DNA of 64,000 bases from Desulfoscipio geothermicus (GCA_016841205.1 JAENZP010000009.1:99554-163553), one strand, 5' to 3'; shown: positions 1 through 9,431, counted from the first letter of the stretch. The notes: generated from the letters alone by a model not told the origin. Translations and numbers: made by a program.

Positions 1-352
1 TGTCAGGGCAGCTTTCTTCGGTGAAATTGGGCATTTGCTCGCCCATCATGCGGGCCAGTACTTCGGCGTGCTCCATTTCTTGCTTGGTCAGCCGCTTAAA
101 GATAGCCTGGTTGAATATGTTTTCGGATTTATCTGCGCAGCATTTGTAGAAGGTCCAGTTGCTAATTTCAAACCCCAGGGCGGTACGGCATTTTTCCATA
201 TCGTTTTGGTCCAAGTTCAACTTAATATAATCAATCCATTCCGCAGCGTGCACCATTTGCCTGCCGGCGGCTCCGCAGAAGGGACAACGGTCAGGCACCT
301 GATCCCCCAGGTAAACTTCTCCACACACTTGACAGCGCATGGGTTTCATCAT
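1..352 (-). CDS. Rubredoxin-like/ferritin-like (rubrerythrin-type) protein, C-terminus beyond window edge
   Basis: The minus-strand reading frame begins with an ATG-ATG pair at 352 behind a GAGGTG ribosome site and stays open to base 1. The first 30 residues carry two CxxC knuckles (CQVC and CPFC), a rubredoxin-like iron or zinc site. The rest looks like a ferritin-like helical bundle, with E..W.FY and EMEHAE motifs typical of diiron ligands. This order (metal knuckle first) is that of reverse rubrerythrins and related ferritin-like proteins used in peroxide or oxygen defence in anaerobes. The 3' end lies outside the window, so the total length is unknown. The family call is good, the exact substrate is inference. 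Confidence 0.72.
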   Translation of the reverse strand, partial: MMKPMRCQVCGEVYLGDQVPDRCPFCGAAGRQMVHAAEWIDYIKLNLDQNDMEKCRTALGFEISNWTFYKCCADKSENIFNQAIFKRLTKQEMEHAEVLARMMGEQMPNFTEESCPD

Positions 353-568
353 TTTCCATCACCTCAAGGTTATTTTTTGCCCGGGATAGCCTAGGGTATA
401 CAATTTGCTTTTCCTTTTTTCGACAGCAGAGAAGGATTTTTTTCAGAAAACAAGAATATATTTGGAGCATGTACACAGACAAACTGCGCATATCCAGGAC
501 GGTCGGAATATGATAAAAAAGCAGGGAAAAACTAAGGGTATATCGTGGCCAACTGCGGGGAGATTTAA

Positions 569-1426
569 ATGTCCTGGAAAACATTAATCAGGTTTTTTTG
601 GGTAACTATGGGAGTGGCGATTACTGCTTTTGGCTTGGACATGTTCCTGGTGCCAAGTAAGATTGCCGCCGGTGGAACGAGTGGTGTTGCTACCATATTG
701 CATTATTTGATCGGCACCCCTGTGGGTATGACCATGCTGGCACTGGATGTACCGCTGTATGCCCTAGGTATATACAGGCTGGGGTTGGCTTTTGGGCTTC
801 GCTCATTATATGGTTCGGTAAGCCTGGCGATATTGGTGGACGTTTGCAGTCTGTTTGTGCCGGTACCCACCAGGGATCCACTTTTGGCCAGCCTGTTCGG
901 GGGCGTGTTGGTGGGACTGGGGTTGGGACTGGTTTTCCGCTTTCGGGGGACTACCGGGGGAACCGATCTGGCCGCGGCTATTTTACGCACTTACACGGGT
1001 GTAAATATCGGCCAATTGCTGTTTCTGTTGGACGGTATGGTGGTGGCGGCAGCGGGTTTGGTTTTCCAGTCCTGGGAATTAGCCTTATACGCGTTGATTG
1101 CTATATTTGTCTTTACCCGTGTGATTGATACGGTCCAGGAGGGTATCAGTTACGCCAAGGCATTTTTTATTATCTCCAACCATACTGACATTATTGCCGG
1201 TAGGATATTGAATGATTTAGACCGGGGTGCCACTGCTCTTAAGGGGCGGGGGCTGTATACCGGCAACGACCGGGAGGTGATCTTTACCGTGGTCAACCGT
1301 TCCGAGGTCAGCCGGCTTAAGGAGATAGTCTACGAAGTTGATCCCCGGGCTTTTATCATATTAGCCGATGTGCGGGAGGTGCTCGGGGAAGGTTTTAAAG
1401 GATATGGGCATGGCAAGGACAGTTAA
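569..1426 (+). CDS. YitT family membrane protein (DUF161 + DUF2179)
   Basis: 285 residues, the usual YitT length. The first two thirds hold about five to six hydrophobic helices with the family's glycine-rich stretch (FRGTTGGTDLAAAIL near residue 125) and an early AFGLDMFLVPSKIAAGGTSG signature. The last 80 residues are the soluble DUF2179 domain (GRGLYTGNDREVIFTVVNR). Start chosen at ATG 569 behind GGGGAG. The function of the family is not settled; it is an integral membrane protein widespread in Firmicutes. It stands alone here, transcribed toward the transketolase pair 57 bases downstream. Confidence 0.85.
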   Translation: MSWKTLIRFFWVTMGVAITAFGLDMFLVPSKIAAGGTSGVATILHYLIGTPVGMTMLALDVPLYALGIYRLGLAFGLRSLYGSVSLAILVDVCSLFVPVPTRDPLLASLFGGVLVGLGLGLVFRFRGTTGGTDLAAAILRTYTGVNIGQLLFLLDGMVVAAAGLVFQSWELALYALIAIFVFTRVIDTVQEGISYAKAFFIISNHTDIIAGRILNDLDRGATALKGRGLYTGNDREVIFTVVNRSEVSRLKEIVYEVDPRAFIILADVREVLGEGFKGYGHGKDS

Positions 1427-1483
1427 TTGGCGCCGAGTGTTGAAAGTTGCTTATGGGACTAGAATTGATCGGGAGGTTTAAGG

Positions 1484-2305
1484 ATGAGTAAAAAAACGGA
1501 AAAATTGGCGAAGCTGCGGGATCAGGCCCGGCAGATCAGGCGCTATATTGTTTCCATGGTGGGGGAGGCCGGTTCCGGCCACCCGGGCGGGTCATTGTCG
1601 GCGACCGATATAGTTACTGCATTGTATTTTGATGTTATGCGTATAGATCCCCAAAATCCGGGTTGGCCGGATCGGGACCGTTTTGTCTTATCAAAAGGGC
1701 ACGCTGCGCCGGTATTGTATGCCGCACTGGCCGAGCGGGGATTTTTCCCGGTAGAGAAATTGCGCACGCTGCGCCAGCTGGGCAGCCCGCTCCAGGGACA
1801 CCCGGATATGCGCAAGGTGCCGGGGGTGGAAATGTCCACCGGGTCACTGGGGCAGGGATTGTCCGCGGCCAACGGCATGGCTCTTGCCGGCAAGCTTGAC
1901 GATAGGGATTACCGGGTGTTTGTGCTGTTGGGGGACGGTGAAATTGAGGAAGGGCAGGTCTGGGAGGCCGCTATGGCTGCTGCCCACTATAAGCTGGACA
2001 ACGTGACCGCCTTTTTGGATCATAACGGTTTGCAAATCGACGGTCCCACTGATGTGGTCATGTCCGCTGAGCCTTTGGCCGATAAGTGGCGTGCCTTTGG
2101 CTGGGAGGTTCAGGAAATCGATGGGCACGATATGGAACAAATCCTGTCTGCTCTTGCCCGGGCCCGGGAAACACGGGGCAAGCCCAGCATAATTATCGCC
2201 CGGACAGTAAAGGGCAAAGGCGTTTCCTTCATGGAAAACGAGGTAAATTGGCACGGTACGGCACCCAAGCCTGAGCAAGTGGAAAAGGCGCTGGCTGAGC
2301 TATAA
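1484..2305 (+). CDS. Transketolase, N-terminal subunit (split transketolase)
   Basis: 273 residues, matching the thiamine-diphosphate (pyrimidine-phosphate side) half of transketolase as found in archaea and many anaerobic Firmicutes. Visible motifs are [18 protein letters not shown] near residue 32, the [13 protein letters not shown] stretch, and the ThDP/Mg motif [14 protein letters not shown] near residue 150. It pairs with the next gene to form the active enzyme, which moves two-carbon ketol units in the non-oxidative pentose phosphate pathway. Start ATG 1484 follows GGGAGGTTTAAGG. It is co-transcribed with the C-terminal subunit 59 bases downstream. Confidence 0.94.
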   Translation: MSKKTEKLAKLRDQARQIRRYIVSMVGEAGSGHPGGSLSATDIVTALYFDVMRIDPQNPGWPDRDRFVLSKGHAAPVLYAALAERGFFPVEKLRTLRQLGSPLQGHPDMRKVPGVEMSTGSLGQGLSAANGMALAGKLDDRDYRVFVLLGDGEIEEGQVWEAAMAAAHYKLDNVTAFLDHNGLQIDGPTDVVMSAEPLADKWRAFGWEVQEIDGHDMEQILSALARARETRGKPSIIIARTVKGKGVSFMENEVNWHGTAPKPEQVEKALAEL

Positions 2306-2364
2306 AGGGCTTAATTTGAATTAAATACTTTCCAACCAGTTTCAAAATAGGAGGTTTTCACCAA

Positions 2365-3312
2365 ATGACCAAAAAAATAGCCACCCGGGAGGCATATGGT
2401 GCGGCGCTGGTGGAGTTGGGGCAAAAAAACCCCGCCGTTGTAGTGCTGGATGCGGATTTATCCAAGTCCACCAAAACCTATGATTTCAGCCAAAAGTTCT
2501 CCAACCGTTTTTTTAATATCGGGATAGCCGAGCAAAACATGATGGGAACTGCCGCCGGGCTGGCCGCGGCGGGTAAAATAGCCTTTACCAGTACATTTGC
2601 CGTATTTGCCACCGGGCGGGTTTATGACCAGATCAGGAATAGTATTGCTTACCCCCGGCTCAACGTCAAAATAGGCGCCACCCACGCCGGTCTTACCGTG
2701 GGTGAGGACGGTGCCTCCCACCAGTCGGTGGAGGACATCGCGCTGATGCGTTGTTTGCCCAATATGACTGTTCTTGTGCCCGCTGATAGCGTTGAGGCCA
2801 GGGCCGCGGTGTTGGCCGCGGCGGACATTGACGGGCCGGTTTACATAAGATTGGGTCGTTCCGAAGTACCCGTGCTGCATGATGAAGCGAACTTTAATTT
2901 TGTCCCCGGCAAGGCGATAACTCTTCGCGAAGGTAAGGACGCTGCCATCATTGCCTGCGGCATCATGGTAAGCGCTGCCCTGGAAGCAGCGGAACAGCTG
3001 GCTAACCAGGGCGTTTCCGTACAGGTTCTGGACATGCATACAATTAAGCCCCTGGACGTGGAGGCAGTGGTGGAAGCGGCCCGGGCTACGGGTGCGGTAG
3101 TCACTGCGGAAGAACACAGTATTTATGGCGGTCTTGGTGGTGCCGTGGCCGAGGCGCTGGTAGAAAATTATCCGGTACCCATGCGCCGGGTAGGCGTACG
3201 GGATACCTTCGGTGAATCCGGTAAACCCCAGGAATTACTGGAAAAATATGGCCTTACAGCTTCCGATCTAGTGCGGGTTGTATACGAGGTACTGAAGCGC
3301 AAAGGTAAGTAG
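2365..3312 (+). CDS. Transketolase, C-terminal subunit (split transketolase)
   Basis: 315 residues corresponding to the pyrimidine-binding and C-terminal domains. The catalytic-glutamate motif is visible as IGIAEQNMMGTAAGLA near residue 50, followed by TFAVFATGRVYDQIR and the C-terminal domain from about residue 190. Start ATG 2365 follows a strong AGGAGG. It forms the second half of a heteromeric transketolase with the preceding gene and is followed by an intrinsic terminator, so the two genes form a compact operon. Related families (DXS, PDH E1-beta) are less likely because the N-terminal partner is clearly transketolase. Confidence 0.94.
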   Translation: MTKKIATREAYGAALVELGQKNPAVVVLDADLSKSTKTYDFSQKFSNRFFNIGIAEQNMMGTAAGLAAAGKIAFTSTFAVFATGRVYDQIRNSIAYPRLNVKIGATHAGLTVGEDGASHQSVEDIALMRCLPNMTVLVPADSVEARAAVLAAADIDGPVYIRLGRSEVPVLHDEANFNFVPGKAITLREGKDAAIIACGIMVSAALEAAEQLANQGVSVQVLDMHTIKPLDVEAVVEAARATGAVVTAEEHSIYGGLGGAVAEALVENYPVPMRRVGVRDTFGESGKPQELLEKYGLTASDLVRVVYEVLKRKGK

Positions 3313-3353
3313 ATAGCCTCGACAGTGTTTTTGAAAACTGAACAAACCCCAAC

Positions 3354-3382
3354 AAAATACCCTGCGGGGTATTTTTGTTTTC
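3354..3382 (+). terminator. Intrinsic terminator after transketolase
   Basis: A perfect 9-bp stem (3354-3362 with 3367-3375), loop TGCG, running straight into a T-rich tail. It lies 41 bases after the transketolase C-subunit stop. Confidence 0.85.
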
Positions 3383-3505
3383 CTTTTGCTGAAGGATTTA
3401 CTTTTCTGCCGTCGAAATGCCAATTAAGTTAAAGGAATTATTATTACAACTGTCGAATTAAATTACGAAACTGAATAACCGAAGATTAACATATGAGGTA
3501 TATGT

Positions 3506-4192
3506 ATGATTCAATTGTACAATGTCTCCAAAAAATATCCGAATAAAGTTCAAGCCCTTAACGACATAACCTTGAACATTCAGAAAGGGGAATTTGTATT
3601 TTTAGTGGGCCCCAGCGGGGCGGGCAAGTCTACCCTGACAAAACTAATTTGCCGGGAAGAATTGCCTAGCCGCGGGCAAGTTATCGTGAACGGACGCAGC
3701 TTGTTAAGAATGAAAAACCGGGAAGTTCCTTATCTGCGGCGGAAAATTGGCATGGTATACCAGGATTTCCGCCTTATTCCTAACAAAACTGTTTTTGAAA
3801 ACATAGCTTTTGCCTTGGAAATAATCGGTGCCTCACACAAGGAGATTAAACAGGTAGTGCCGGCGGTGCTGCGCATGGTGGGCATGGAAACAAAAATCAA
3901 TATGCTGCCGGCCCAGCTTTCGGGTGGTGAACAACAGCGTACCGCCGTGGCCCGGGCCATAGTTAATAACCCCGTACTGATCCTGGCGGATGAACCCACC
4001 GGCAATCTTGACCCCGATACATCCTGGGAGCTGATGAAACTTTTTATGGATATCAACCGCCGGGGTACTACGATTTTGATGTCCACTCATGCCTGGGATA
4101 TTGTTGATAACATGAAAAAGAGGGTGATTCAGCTCGACAATGGTGTTATTGTCCGGGACGAAGAAGGTGGGGTTTACAGCCATGATCATTAA
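3506..4192 (+). CDS. ftsE: Cell division ATP-binding protein FtsE
   Basis: 228 residues, full length for FtsE. The Walker A motif ([13 protein letters not shown], near residue 36), the signature LSGGEQQR and Walker [13 protein letters not shown] are all present. FtsE energises FtsX at the membrane and the complex controls peptidoglycan hydrolases. The sequence overlaps ftsX by 11 bases, and an EnvC-like M23 protein and a Ctp protease follow, the classic Gram-positive division/sporulation neighbourhood. Start ATG 3506 follows GAGGT. Confidence 0.95.
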   Translation: MIQLYNVSKKYPNKVQALNDITLNIQKGEFVFLVGPSGAGKSTLTKLICREELPSRGQVIVNGRSLLRMKNREVPYLRRKIGMVYQDFRLIPNKTVFENIAFALEIIGASHKEIKQVVPAVLRMVGMETKINMLPAQLSGGEQQRTAVARAIVNNPVLILADEPTGNLDPDTSWELMKLFMDINRRGTTILMSTHAWDIVDNMKKRVIQLDNGVIVRDEEGGVYSHDH

Positions 4193-5069
4193 CACCATTA
4201 TATATTATTTCCGTGAGGCCGCTACATCCTTAATCCGCAATGCTTGGCTGACTGTTGCTTCGATGGGCACTATTATTATATCGCTGCTTATTTTGGGCAG
4301 TTCGGTGCTGCTGGTGCTAAATGTGCGTCAGATTGCGTCAGATTTGGAGTCCAGTTTGGAAATTACTGTTTTCCTGGAAGATGGTTTGGAGCAGGATCGG
4401 CTGGATGAACTGAGGGAAGAGATTAAGTTTGTACCCGGGGTGACCGTGGTGAATTTTGTTGCTAAGGAACAGGCCCTGGAGGATTTAGAAGAAAGCTTCG
4501 GTGATAAGGCTGAACTGCTCAGCGGTCTGGAGGATAATAATCCCCTACCTAATTCATATACGGTGAAAACCAGGGAGGCTAATCTGGTACCCGAGGCAGC
4601 CCGGGAGCTGGAAAAGCTGGAGGGTGTTGAGCAGGTGCGCTACGGGCAGGGTGTGGTTGAGAAACTGCTTGCCCTCACTCACTGGGTACGCATTTGGGGC
4701 TCTCTGGCCTTGCTGGTGCTGGGCGTGGCCGCTGTATTACTAATCGCCACAACCATCCGTATGTCGGTTTTTGCCCGACGACGGGAGATTGGTATTATGA
4801 AAATGCTGGGGGCCACTAATATTTTTGTGCGTATGCCCTTTATGCTGGAGGGTATGATCATTGGGTTGACGGGCGGTCTTGTTGCCGTCTTGATTATTAA
4901 TTTCGGTTACCTGTCGCTGCTGAACAAGGTAATGCTTGCATTGCCCTTTATTCAGTTAGTTGACGATCCTGGAAATATTTATTTGGTGCTGGGCAGTCTT
5001 TTGGGGGCGGGTTTTGTAATCGGCACTCTTGGCAGTACTATATCGCTGCGCCGTTTTTTGCGGGTATAG
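4182..5069 (+). CDS. ftsX: Cell division membrane protein FtsX
   Basis: 295 residues with one N-terminal membrane helix, an extracytoplasmic domain of about 100 residues (roughly 50-155), then three further helices, the FtsX topology. The C-terminal MacB/FtsX fold shows the conserved RREIGIMKMLGA motif. An upstream in-frame ATG at 4140 exists, but ATG 4182 has the better site (GGTGGGG) and gives the normal N-terminus, just inside the end of ftsE, so translation is coupled. It transmits FtsE ATP hydrolysis to an external hydrolase, probably the next gene's product. Confidence 0.94.
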   Translation: MIINTIIYYFREAATSLIRNAWLTVASMGTIIISLLILGSSVLLVLNVRQIASDLESSLEITVFLEDGLEQDRLDELREEIKFVPGVTVVNFVAKEQALEDLEESFGDKAELLSGLEDNNPLPNSYTVKTREANLVPEAARELEKLEGVEQVRYGQGVVEKLLALTHWVRIWGSLALLVLGVAAVLLIATTIRMSVFARRREIGIMKMLGATNIFVRMPFMLEGMIIGLTGGLVAVLIINFGYLSLLNKVMLALPFIQLVDDPGNIYLVLGSLLGAGFVIGTLGSTISLRRFLRV

Positions 5070-5177
5070 TGGGACTCTGTACTCTACGAGCGGCACCAGC
5101 GTTAGCATTAAATAGAGCTAATATTTGAGTTTGGTTAGCTAATTATTTGTTAGTGAAAAATGATTGGAGGACCTCAG

Positions 5178-6317
5178 GTGCGTTCGGTTGGTAATTTAAG
5201 CTGGAAAAAAAGGTTGATCGCATTTACACTGGCTGCTGCCATGGTTTTGGGGTGTGGCACGGCGTACGGGGCTAGCCTACAAGAATTGCTCCAGCAAACC
5301 AGGCAAAAGATTAGTCAGATTAAGCAGCAGCAAATGGAAAAGAAAGAGGAAATTAAAGATTATTCCAGTGAGACGGCTGCACTAGACCAGCAAATTGAGC
5401 AAAAGAACCGGGAAATAAACGGTTTGCGGGAGCAGCTGGATGTGGCTATGACCAGACTGGCTCAAAATGAAAGGGAAATAACCCGGGCGCAAGAAGAACT
5501 GCAAAAAAGCACTGATGAATTGCACAAACGGGTGCGGGGAATGTATATTAACGGTAACGTGCAATTTATTGAGGTGCTCCTGGCTTCCACTAGTTTTGGG
5601 GAATTTTTAAATCGCTATGAACTACTCAAACGTGTGGTTGATAGAGATGTGGGCGTGGTCAAAGAAGTGGAGGAGCGTAAGCAAGAACTCGAGAACATGC
5701 GCCAGGCGCTGGCTCAACAGAAGGAAAACATTGCTACTTTAATGCGCCGGCAGGAGATGGCTCGCCAGGATCTGGCCTCCAGGAGCGCGCAAAAAAAGCA
5801 AGTGGTTGCCCGGGCACAGCAGGAAATGACCAAATACCAATCTGAAGTGGACCGGCTGGAACAGCAGGAGGAGGATATTATCCGGCGTATTACCACGCAA
5901 AGTGCCAGCAGTGGTCAGCCTACGGCCACGGGCGCTTATCTCTGGCCGGTGCCGGGTCATACATCTGTTTCTTCACCGTATGGTTATCGGATTCACCCTA
6001 TATTAAAAACCCAGCGGCTGCACAGCGGCATTGATATTCCCGCCCCTTCGGGCTCAACTGTGCTGGCCACCCAAGGAGGACGGGTGATTAATGTAAGCTA
6101 TATGAGCGGTTACGGTAATGTAGTAATGATTGACCATGGCGGGGGCATTGTTTCGTTGTATGGACATTTGTCCGCCCAACTGGTGAGCAGTGGTGCAGTG
6201 GTAACCAAGGGACAGGCCATCGCCAGGGTGGGCAGCACAGGTATGTCTACGGGGCCTCACCTGCATTTTGAAATAAGGGTCAATGGTTCAGCAGTGAACC
6301 CGAGGAATTACGTGTAA
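5178..6317 (+). CDS. EnvC-like murein hydrolase / activator, coiled coil plus M23 peptidase domain
   Basis: 379 residues. A signal peptide (roughly 1-30) is followed by two long coiled-coil segments (about 35-105 and 150-235) rich in Q, E and K, then a LytM/M23 domain at about 255-375. Catalytic zinc motifs are retained: HSGIDIPAP (HxxxD type) and HLHFEIR (HxH), so it may be an active endopeptidase rather than a degenerate activator. GTG 5178 was preferred over in-frame ATG 5160 because GGAGG lies 7 bases before it. The position after ftsEX matches proteins gated by FtsEX (EnvC, PcsB, CwlO). Confidence 0.9.
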   Translation: MRSVGNLSWKKRLIAFTLAAAMVLGCGTAYGASLQELLQQTRQKISQIKQQQMEKKEEIKDYSSETAALDQQIEQKNREINGLREQLDVAMTRLAQNEREITRAQEELQKSTDELHKRVRGMYINGNVQFIEVLLASTSFGEFLNRYELLKRVVDRDVGVVKEVEERKQELENMRQALAQQKENIATLMRRQEMARQDLASRSAQKKQVVARAQQEMTKYQSEVDRLEQQEEDIIRRITTQSASSGQPTATGAYLWPVPGHTSVSSPYGYRIHPILKTQRLHSGIDIPAPSGSTVLATQGGRVINVSYMSGYGNVVMIDHGGGIVSLYGHLSAQLVSSGAVVTKGQAIARVGSTGMSTGPHLHFEIRVNGSAVNPRNYV

Positions 6318-6360
6318 CCTGGCGATGTAAGGATATAGGAGGGAAAGGGTTACTTAATAA

Positions 6361-6401
6361 GGGATAGTCGTTTCCACAAGATGGAGACGATTGTCCCTTT
6401 T
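6361..6401 (+). terminator. Intrinsic terminator after the M23 gene
   Basis: A long hairpin with arms 6361-6376 and 6382-6397 (GGGATAGTCGTTTCCA pairing with G-U wobbles) is followed by TTTT. It separates the ftsEX-envC unit from ctpA. Confidence 0.8.
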
Positions 6402-6409
6402 GAAATTTC

Positions 6410-6441
6410 TTGTAATTCAAATTATATTTATGTAGTATAAT
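6410..6441 (+). promoter_or_regulatory. Possible SigA promoter of the ctpA-minJ pair
   Basis: A perfect -10 hexamer TATAAT at 6436-6441 lies 42 bases before the ctpA start. The nearest -35-like TTGTAA (6410-6415) is 20 bases upstream, wider than ideal, so only the -10 is convincing. Confidence 0.4.
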
Positions 6442-6482
6442 ATGGTATGTGATTTTATGGAAAATGGCAGGTGGCTTTAGAT

Positions 6483-7634
6483 ATGAATGGATACAGGCAT
6501 AAAAGTGGCGGCATCTCCCGTTGGTTAACGGTGCTGGCCATTGTTTTTTTTACTTTGTTTGTACTGACGGGCGCTATTATAGGCAGCAATTACCAGAATG
6601 TGGGCAATTTGATCAAAGTGATTTCATTGGTGCGAACTCAATATATCGAGCCGGTGCAGACCACCAGTTTGGTGGACGGGGCCATGCGAGGGATAGTCGA
6701 ATCACTGCAGGACCCCTATTCGGTTTACCTGGATGCGGATACTTTTAAACGGCTGCAGGAACAGATTAGCGGTACTTTTGGCGGCCTGGGCATACTAGTG
6801 GGAGTTAATAAGGAAGAATTTCTTACGGTGGTGCGGGTGTATGAAGATACACCCGCTGCCGGTGAGGGTGTGCAGGCAGGGGATATAATTGTGGGTATAG
6901 ATGGCCGCGATGTTCAGGGGTTGGATTTGGATACAGCCATTAATCTGATGCGCGGCCCGGTGGATAGTAAAATTAAGCTCAGCATAATGCGGGAGGGACG
7001 GCCGGAGCCAATTGAGTTTAACATTACCAGGCAGGAAATTAGTGTGCCCAGCGTCGAGGGGCGGATGTTGCCTAATTCACGTATTGGCTACATAACCATC
7101 AGCCAGTTTACTGAAAAAACTCCGGATGAAATGCTGCAGGTGCTGGCCAAGCTACGGGATCAGAACATGAAGGGTATAATTCTTGATTTGCGCGATAATC
7201 CCGGCGGTGAACTGACTTCCGCTACCCGGGTTGCTGATAACTTTATCCCCGAAGGACCAATAGTGTATATCGATTACCGGACGGGTGCCGAAGATGTAAA
7301 AAGAGCAGACGATAATTACCTGCACCTGCCTATGGCCGTGCTGGTTAACGAAGGCAGTGCCAGCGCAGCCGAAATACTGGCTGGGGCCGTCAAGGATACC
7401 AAAGCCGGTGTTTTGGTAGGCACTCGGACCTTCGGTAAGGGCATTGTGCAAACTGTATTTACCCTGAATAAAGGCGCTGGTTTAAAACTAACTACTGCTC
7501 GCTACCTGACCCCTAAGAAAAAGGATATTCATAAAAAGGGTATCATGCCCGATGTGCTGGTGGAAAACCTGCCGGACAAAGCCGGTGACGAGCAGCTGGA
7601 TAAAGCCATTAGCCTGGTGGAACAAGAATTATAG
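6483..7634 (+). CDS. C-terminal processing serine protease (CtpA/CtpB, S41 family)
   Basis: 383 residues. One N-terminal membrane anchor (about 12-35) precedes a PDZ domain (about 95-180) and the S41 protease core. The catalytic serine motif NEGSASAAEILAGA and the lysine motif GTRTFGKGIVQ are intact, and GIILDLRDNPGG is the family hallmark. ATG 6483 was preferred over GTG 6471 because AGGTGG is correctly spaced. In Bacillus the CtpB homologue sits in the same ftsEX-ctpB-minJ order and cleaves SpoIVFA during sporulation. The role here is inferred from order and domain content. Confidence 0.93.
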   Translation: MNGYRHKSGGISRWLTVLAIVFFTLFVLTGAIIGSNYQNVGNLIKVISLVRTQYIEPVQTTSLVDGAMRGIVESLQDPYSVYLDADTFKRLQEQISGTFGGLGILVGVNKEEFLTVVRVYEDTPAAGEGVQAGDIIVGIDGRDVQGLDLDTAINLMRGPVDSKIKLSIMREGRPEPIEFNITRQEISVPSVEGRMLPNSRIGYITISQFTEKTPDEMLQVLAKLRDQNMKGIILDLRDNPGGELTSATRVADNFIPEGPIVYIDYRTGAEDVKRADDNYLHLPMAVLVNEGSASAAEILAGAVKDTKAGVLVGTRTFGKGIVQTVFTLNKGAGLKLTTARYLTPKKKDIHKKGIMPDVLVENLPDKAGDEQLDKAISLVEQEL

Positions 7635-7691
7635 CCGCTTTGTTAACCGCCTGCTCATCTGGTTTTTAACTTTGTTTTGAGGTGAATTTTA

Positions 7692-8942
7692 TTGTTTCCT
7701 TTTGGTGATATTTTCCCCCTGATTATTGTTAATATGGGGAGTGTACTGCGGGAGCCTGTATTCTGGGTTGTGGTGCTACTGATTGGGCTGCAGTACCGGC
7801 GTATGAACGGAACGCGGGAAAGTATTTACAGGGCGCCGCTTAAAGTCTCCATTTGGACTGACGTGAGCACCGTCATACTAATGGGGCTGTTGGGCGGCCT
7901 ACTGGGCAGTTTACTAATGGTGTTTATCGGGGTGACCCTTACCGGTACCGGGCTAATTTATATCTGGCCCCTAGCCTTATTGCTGATGCTAATCGACGCC
8001 CGGTTTATTTGTTTTGCTTATGCCGGGGGGCTACTAGCCCTTTCCGGGTTGTTGTTTGGTTTTCCCCAGGTTAATGTTTCCCAGGTGCTGGCCCTAGTGG
8101 CTGTGCTGCATATGGTAGAAAGTATGCTGATATTTTTTAGTGGGCATCTCGGTGCGGTGCCTGCTTTTTTTAGGGATCGTGCCGGTCGGGTGGTAGGCGG
8201 CTTTACGTTGCAAAAATTCTGGCCTATCCCTATCACAGCCCTGGCCATTATGGCGGGTGTTAATATTCCGCCGGGTAGTGTTGATATGCCCGACTGGTGG
8301 CCGCTCATTAGCCCTGGTGTTGAAAATGCGGGTAATATTGCCTATACACTGATGCCCGTGGTGGCGGCGCTGGGCTATGGTGATATGGCGATTGCCCGGA
8401 GCCCGCGGCAAAAAGGCCGGATATCTGCGGGTTATTTAGCGCTGTATAGTCTCCTATTGCTCATTCTGGCTGTGCTGGCTGACCGCTCCCTATTGCTGGG
8501 GGTATTGGCGGCCTTGTTTTCGCCCCTGGGCCATGAAACGGTAATTCACATCGGACGCCGACTGGAAATACAGGGTGACCCCATCCATGTGCCCCGTACT
8601 GGTGGGTTGGCCGTGCTGGATGTGGTCCCGGAGTCTCCTGCCTGGCAGGCCGGGCTGCGTTCGGGTGACCTGCTGGTACAGGTCAACGGGGTGCCGGTGC
8701 GCAGCCGGGCGGATTTGGCGGCTATGTTATCTGACGTGGACCCGCCCTTGCAATTAGATTGCGTCAATCGCCAGGGGCGGCGCTTCCGGCGGGAATTACC
8801 ACCACATAACAATAATGACCCGCTGGGTATTTTACTCGTTCCAGAGGGTAACGAGCAAGAAGCGGTCATTGAATTAAGCTCTGCCGGCCCGCTAGGTCGC
8901 TATTTTACCACTCTTTGGCGGTGGCTGGGTAAGAAAAGGTGA
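7692..8942 (+). CDS. Polytopic membrane protein with C-terminal PDZ domain (MinJ-like)
   Basis: 416 residues with about eight hydrophobic segments in the first 290 residues and a PDZ domain at about 310-375 (LDVVPESPAWQAGLRSGDLLVQVNG). The start is a TTG at 7692, with GAGGTG seven bases upstream; no nearby ATG has a site. Length, architecture and position directly after ctp match Bacillus MinJ/SwrAB, which links DivIVA to MinD at the septum. Sequence identity could not be tested, so the MinJ role is inference. Confidence 0.8.
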   Translation: MFPFGDIFPLIIVNMGSVLREPVFWVVVLLIGLQYRRMNGTRESIYRAPLKVSIWTDVSTVILMGLLGGLLGSLLMVFIGVTLTGTGLIYIWPLALLLMLIDARFICFAYAGGLLALSGLLFGFPQVNVSQVLALVAVLHMVESMLIFFSGHLGAVPAFFRDRAGRVVGGFTLQKFWPIPITALAIMAGVNIPPGSVDMPDWWPLISPGVENAGNIAYTLMPVVAALGYGDMAIARSPRQKGRISAGYLALYSLLLLILAVLADRSLLLGVLAALFSPLGHETVIHIGRRLEIQGDPIHVPRTGGLAVLDVVPESPAWQAGLRSGDLLVQVNGVPVRSRADLAAMLSDVDPPLQLDCVNRQGRRFRRELPPHNNNDPLGILLVPEGNEQEAVIELSSAGPLGRYFTTLWRWLGKKR

Positions 8943-8981
8943 TTCATGTTTGTGGGTGAGACTGGTACCACAAATTATGCG

Positions 8982-9011
8982 TTGACATGCCTATTTGCGT
9001 GGAGCTATAAT
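8982..9011 (+). promoter_or_regulatory. SigA promoter of the cooT-like gene
   Basis: A perfect -35 TTGACA (8982-8987) and perfect -10 TATAAT (9006-9011) are separated by 18 bases. Transcription would start near 9018, leaving an untranslated leader of about 110 bases before the CooT-like start. Confidence 0.85.
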
Positions 9012-9019
9012 TTAACAAA

Positions 9020-9101
9020 GGGGAGCCAGGGAGGCTCTCAAGATGAGCAGCGTTAACGGCCACGGAGGTTCGACGCATTAAGCGTAACCGAGGTGGTTTT
9101 T
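9020..9101 (+). promoter_or_regulatory. Structured leader ending in a terminator hairpin (candidate riboswitch/attenuator)
   Basis: The leader starts with hairpin GAGCC-AGGGA-GGCTC (9023-9037). A compound hairpin at 9060-9096 pairs CCAC (9060-9063) with GTGG (9093-9096), GGTT (9067-9070) with AACC (9086-9089), and ACGC (9073-9076) with GCGT (9082-9085), and runs into TTTTT (9097-9101). The last hairpin has the form of an intrinsic terminator placed before the gene it precedes, the layout of a transcription-attenuating riboswitch. As the next gene is a nickel-binding family member, a metal (NiCo/czcD class) sensor is a reasonable guess, not shown. Confidence 0.6.
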
Positions 9102-9127
9102 CGTCTCTTTATGGGGAGGTGAAATTT

Positions 9128-9328
9128 ATGTGCGAAGCAAACGCGTACCTACGCCAGGACGGCAAAGAGGAAATATTTATGGAAATGGTGGACAAGGTGA
9201 TTCCGGAAGCAGACGGTATAGTACTTGAGGATATTTTCGGTCGCCGCAAGGTGATCAAAGCAAGAATTGCCGAGCTAGCCCTGGTGGACCACCGTATCAT
9301 CCTGGAACAAGATGATGGCCAAGCTTAA
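9128..9328 (+). CDS. CooT family nickel-binding protein
   Basis: 66 residues beginning Met-Cys-Glu-Ala. In the CooT family the cysteine at position 2 is the nickel ligand, which supports ATG 9128 (behind GGGGAGGTG) rather than the in-frame GTG at 9119. The rest fits the family: a small beta-rich protein with a conserved DIFG.R..V.ARI..L.LVDH pattern. CooT was named for a nickel-insertion accessory of CO dehydrogenase, but most members are found without it, as here. Transcribed from its own promoter with a structured leader and ended by a strong terminator. Confidence 0.8.
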   Translation: MCEANAYLRQDGKEEIFMEMVDKVIPEADGIVLEDIFGRRKVIKARIAELALVDHRIILEQDDGQA

Positions 9329-9388
9329 GCTTTCTTAAACTACTGCAATATTTAAATAATCCAATATTTTTTAAGCTAACAATGCAAC

Positions 9389-9431
9389 AAAGCCCGCCGC
9401 TAGGTGCTGTACGCAGCCATCGGCGGGCTTT
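9389..9431 (+). terminator. Intrinsic terminator after the cooT-like gene
   Basis: An 11-bp perfect GC-rich stem, AAAGCCCGCCG (9389-9399) with CGGCGGGCTTT (9421-9431). The A/T ends let it act in both directions. Confidence 0.85.

Noticed and set aside
35..394. 119-codon plus-strand open frame at the left edge
   Set aside because: It is antisense to the rubredoxin/ferritin-like gene, which has a ribosome site and conserved motifs.
405..587. 60-codon plus-strand frame before the YitT gene
   Set aside because: No ribosome site or family resemblance; it runs into the YitT start region by chance.
844..1128. Frame within the YitT gene and many other antisense or offset frames in genes
   Set aside because: They are shadows inside genes with clear motifs and ribosome sites.
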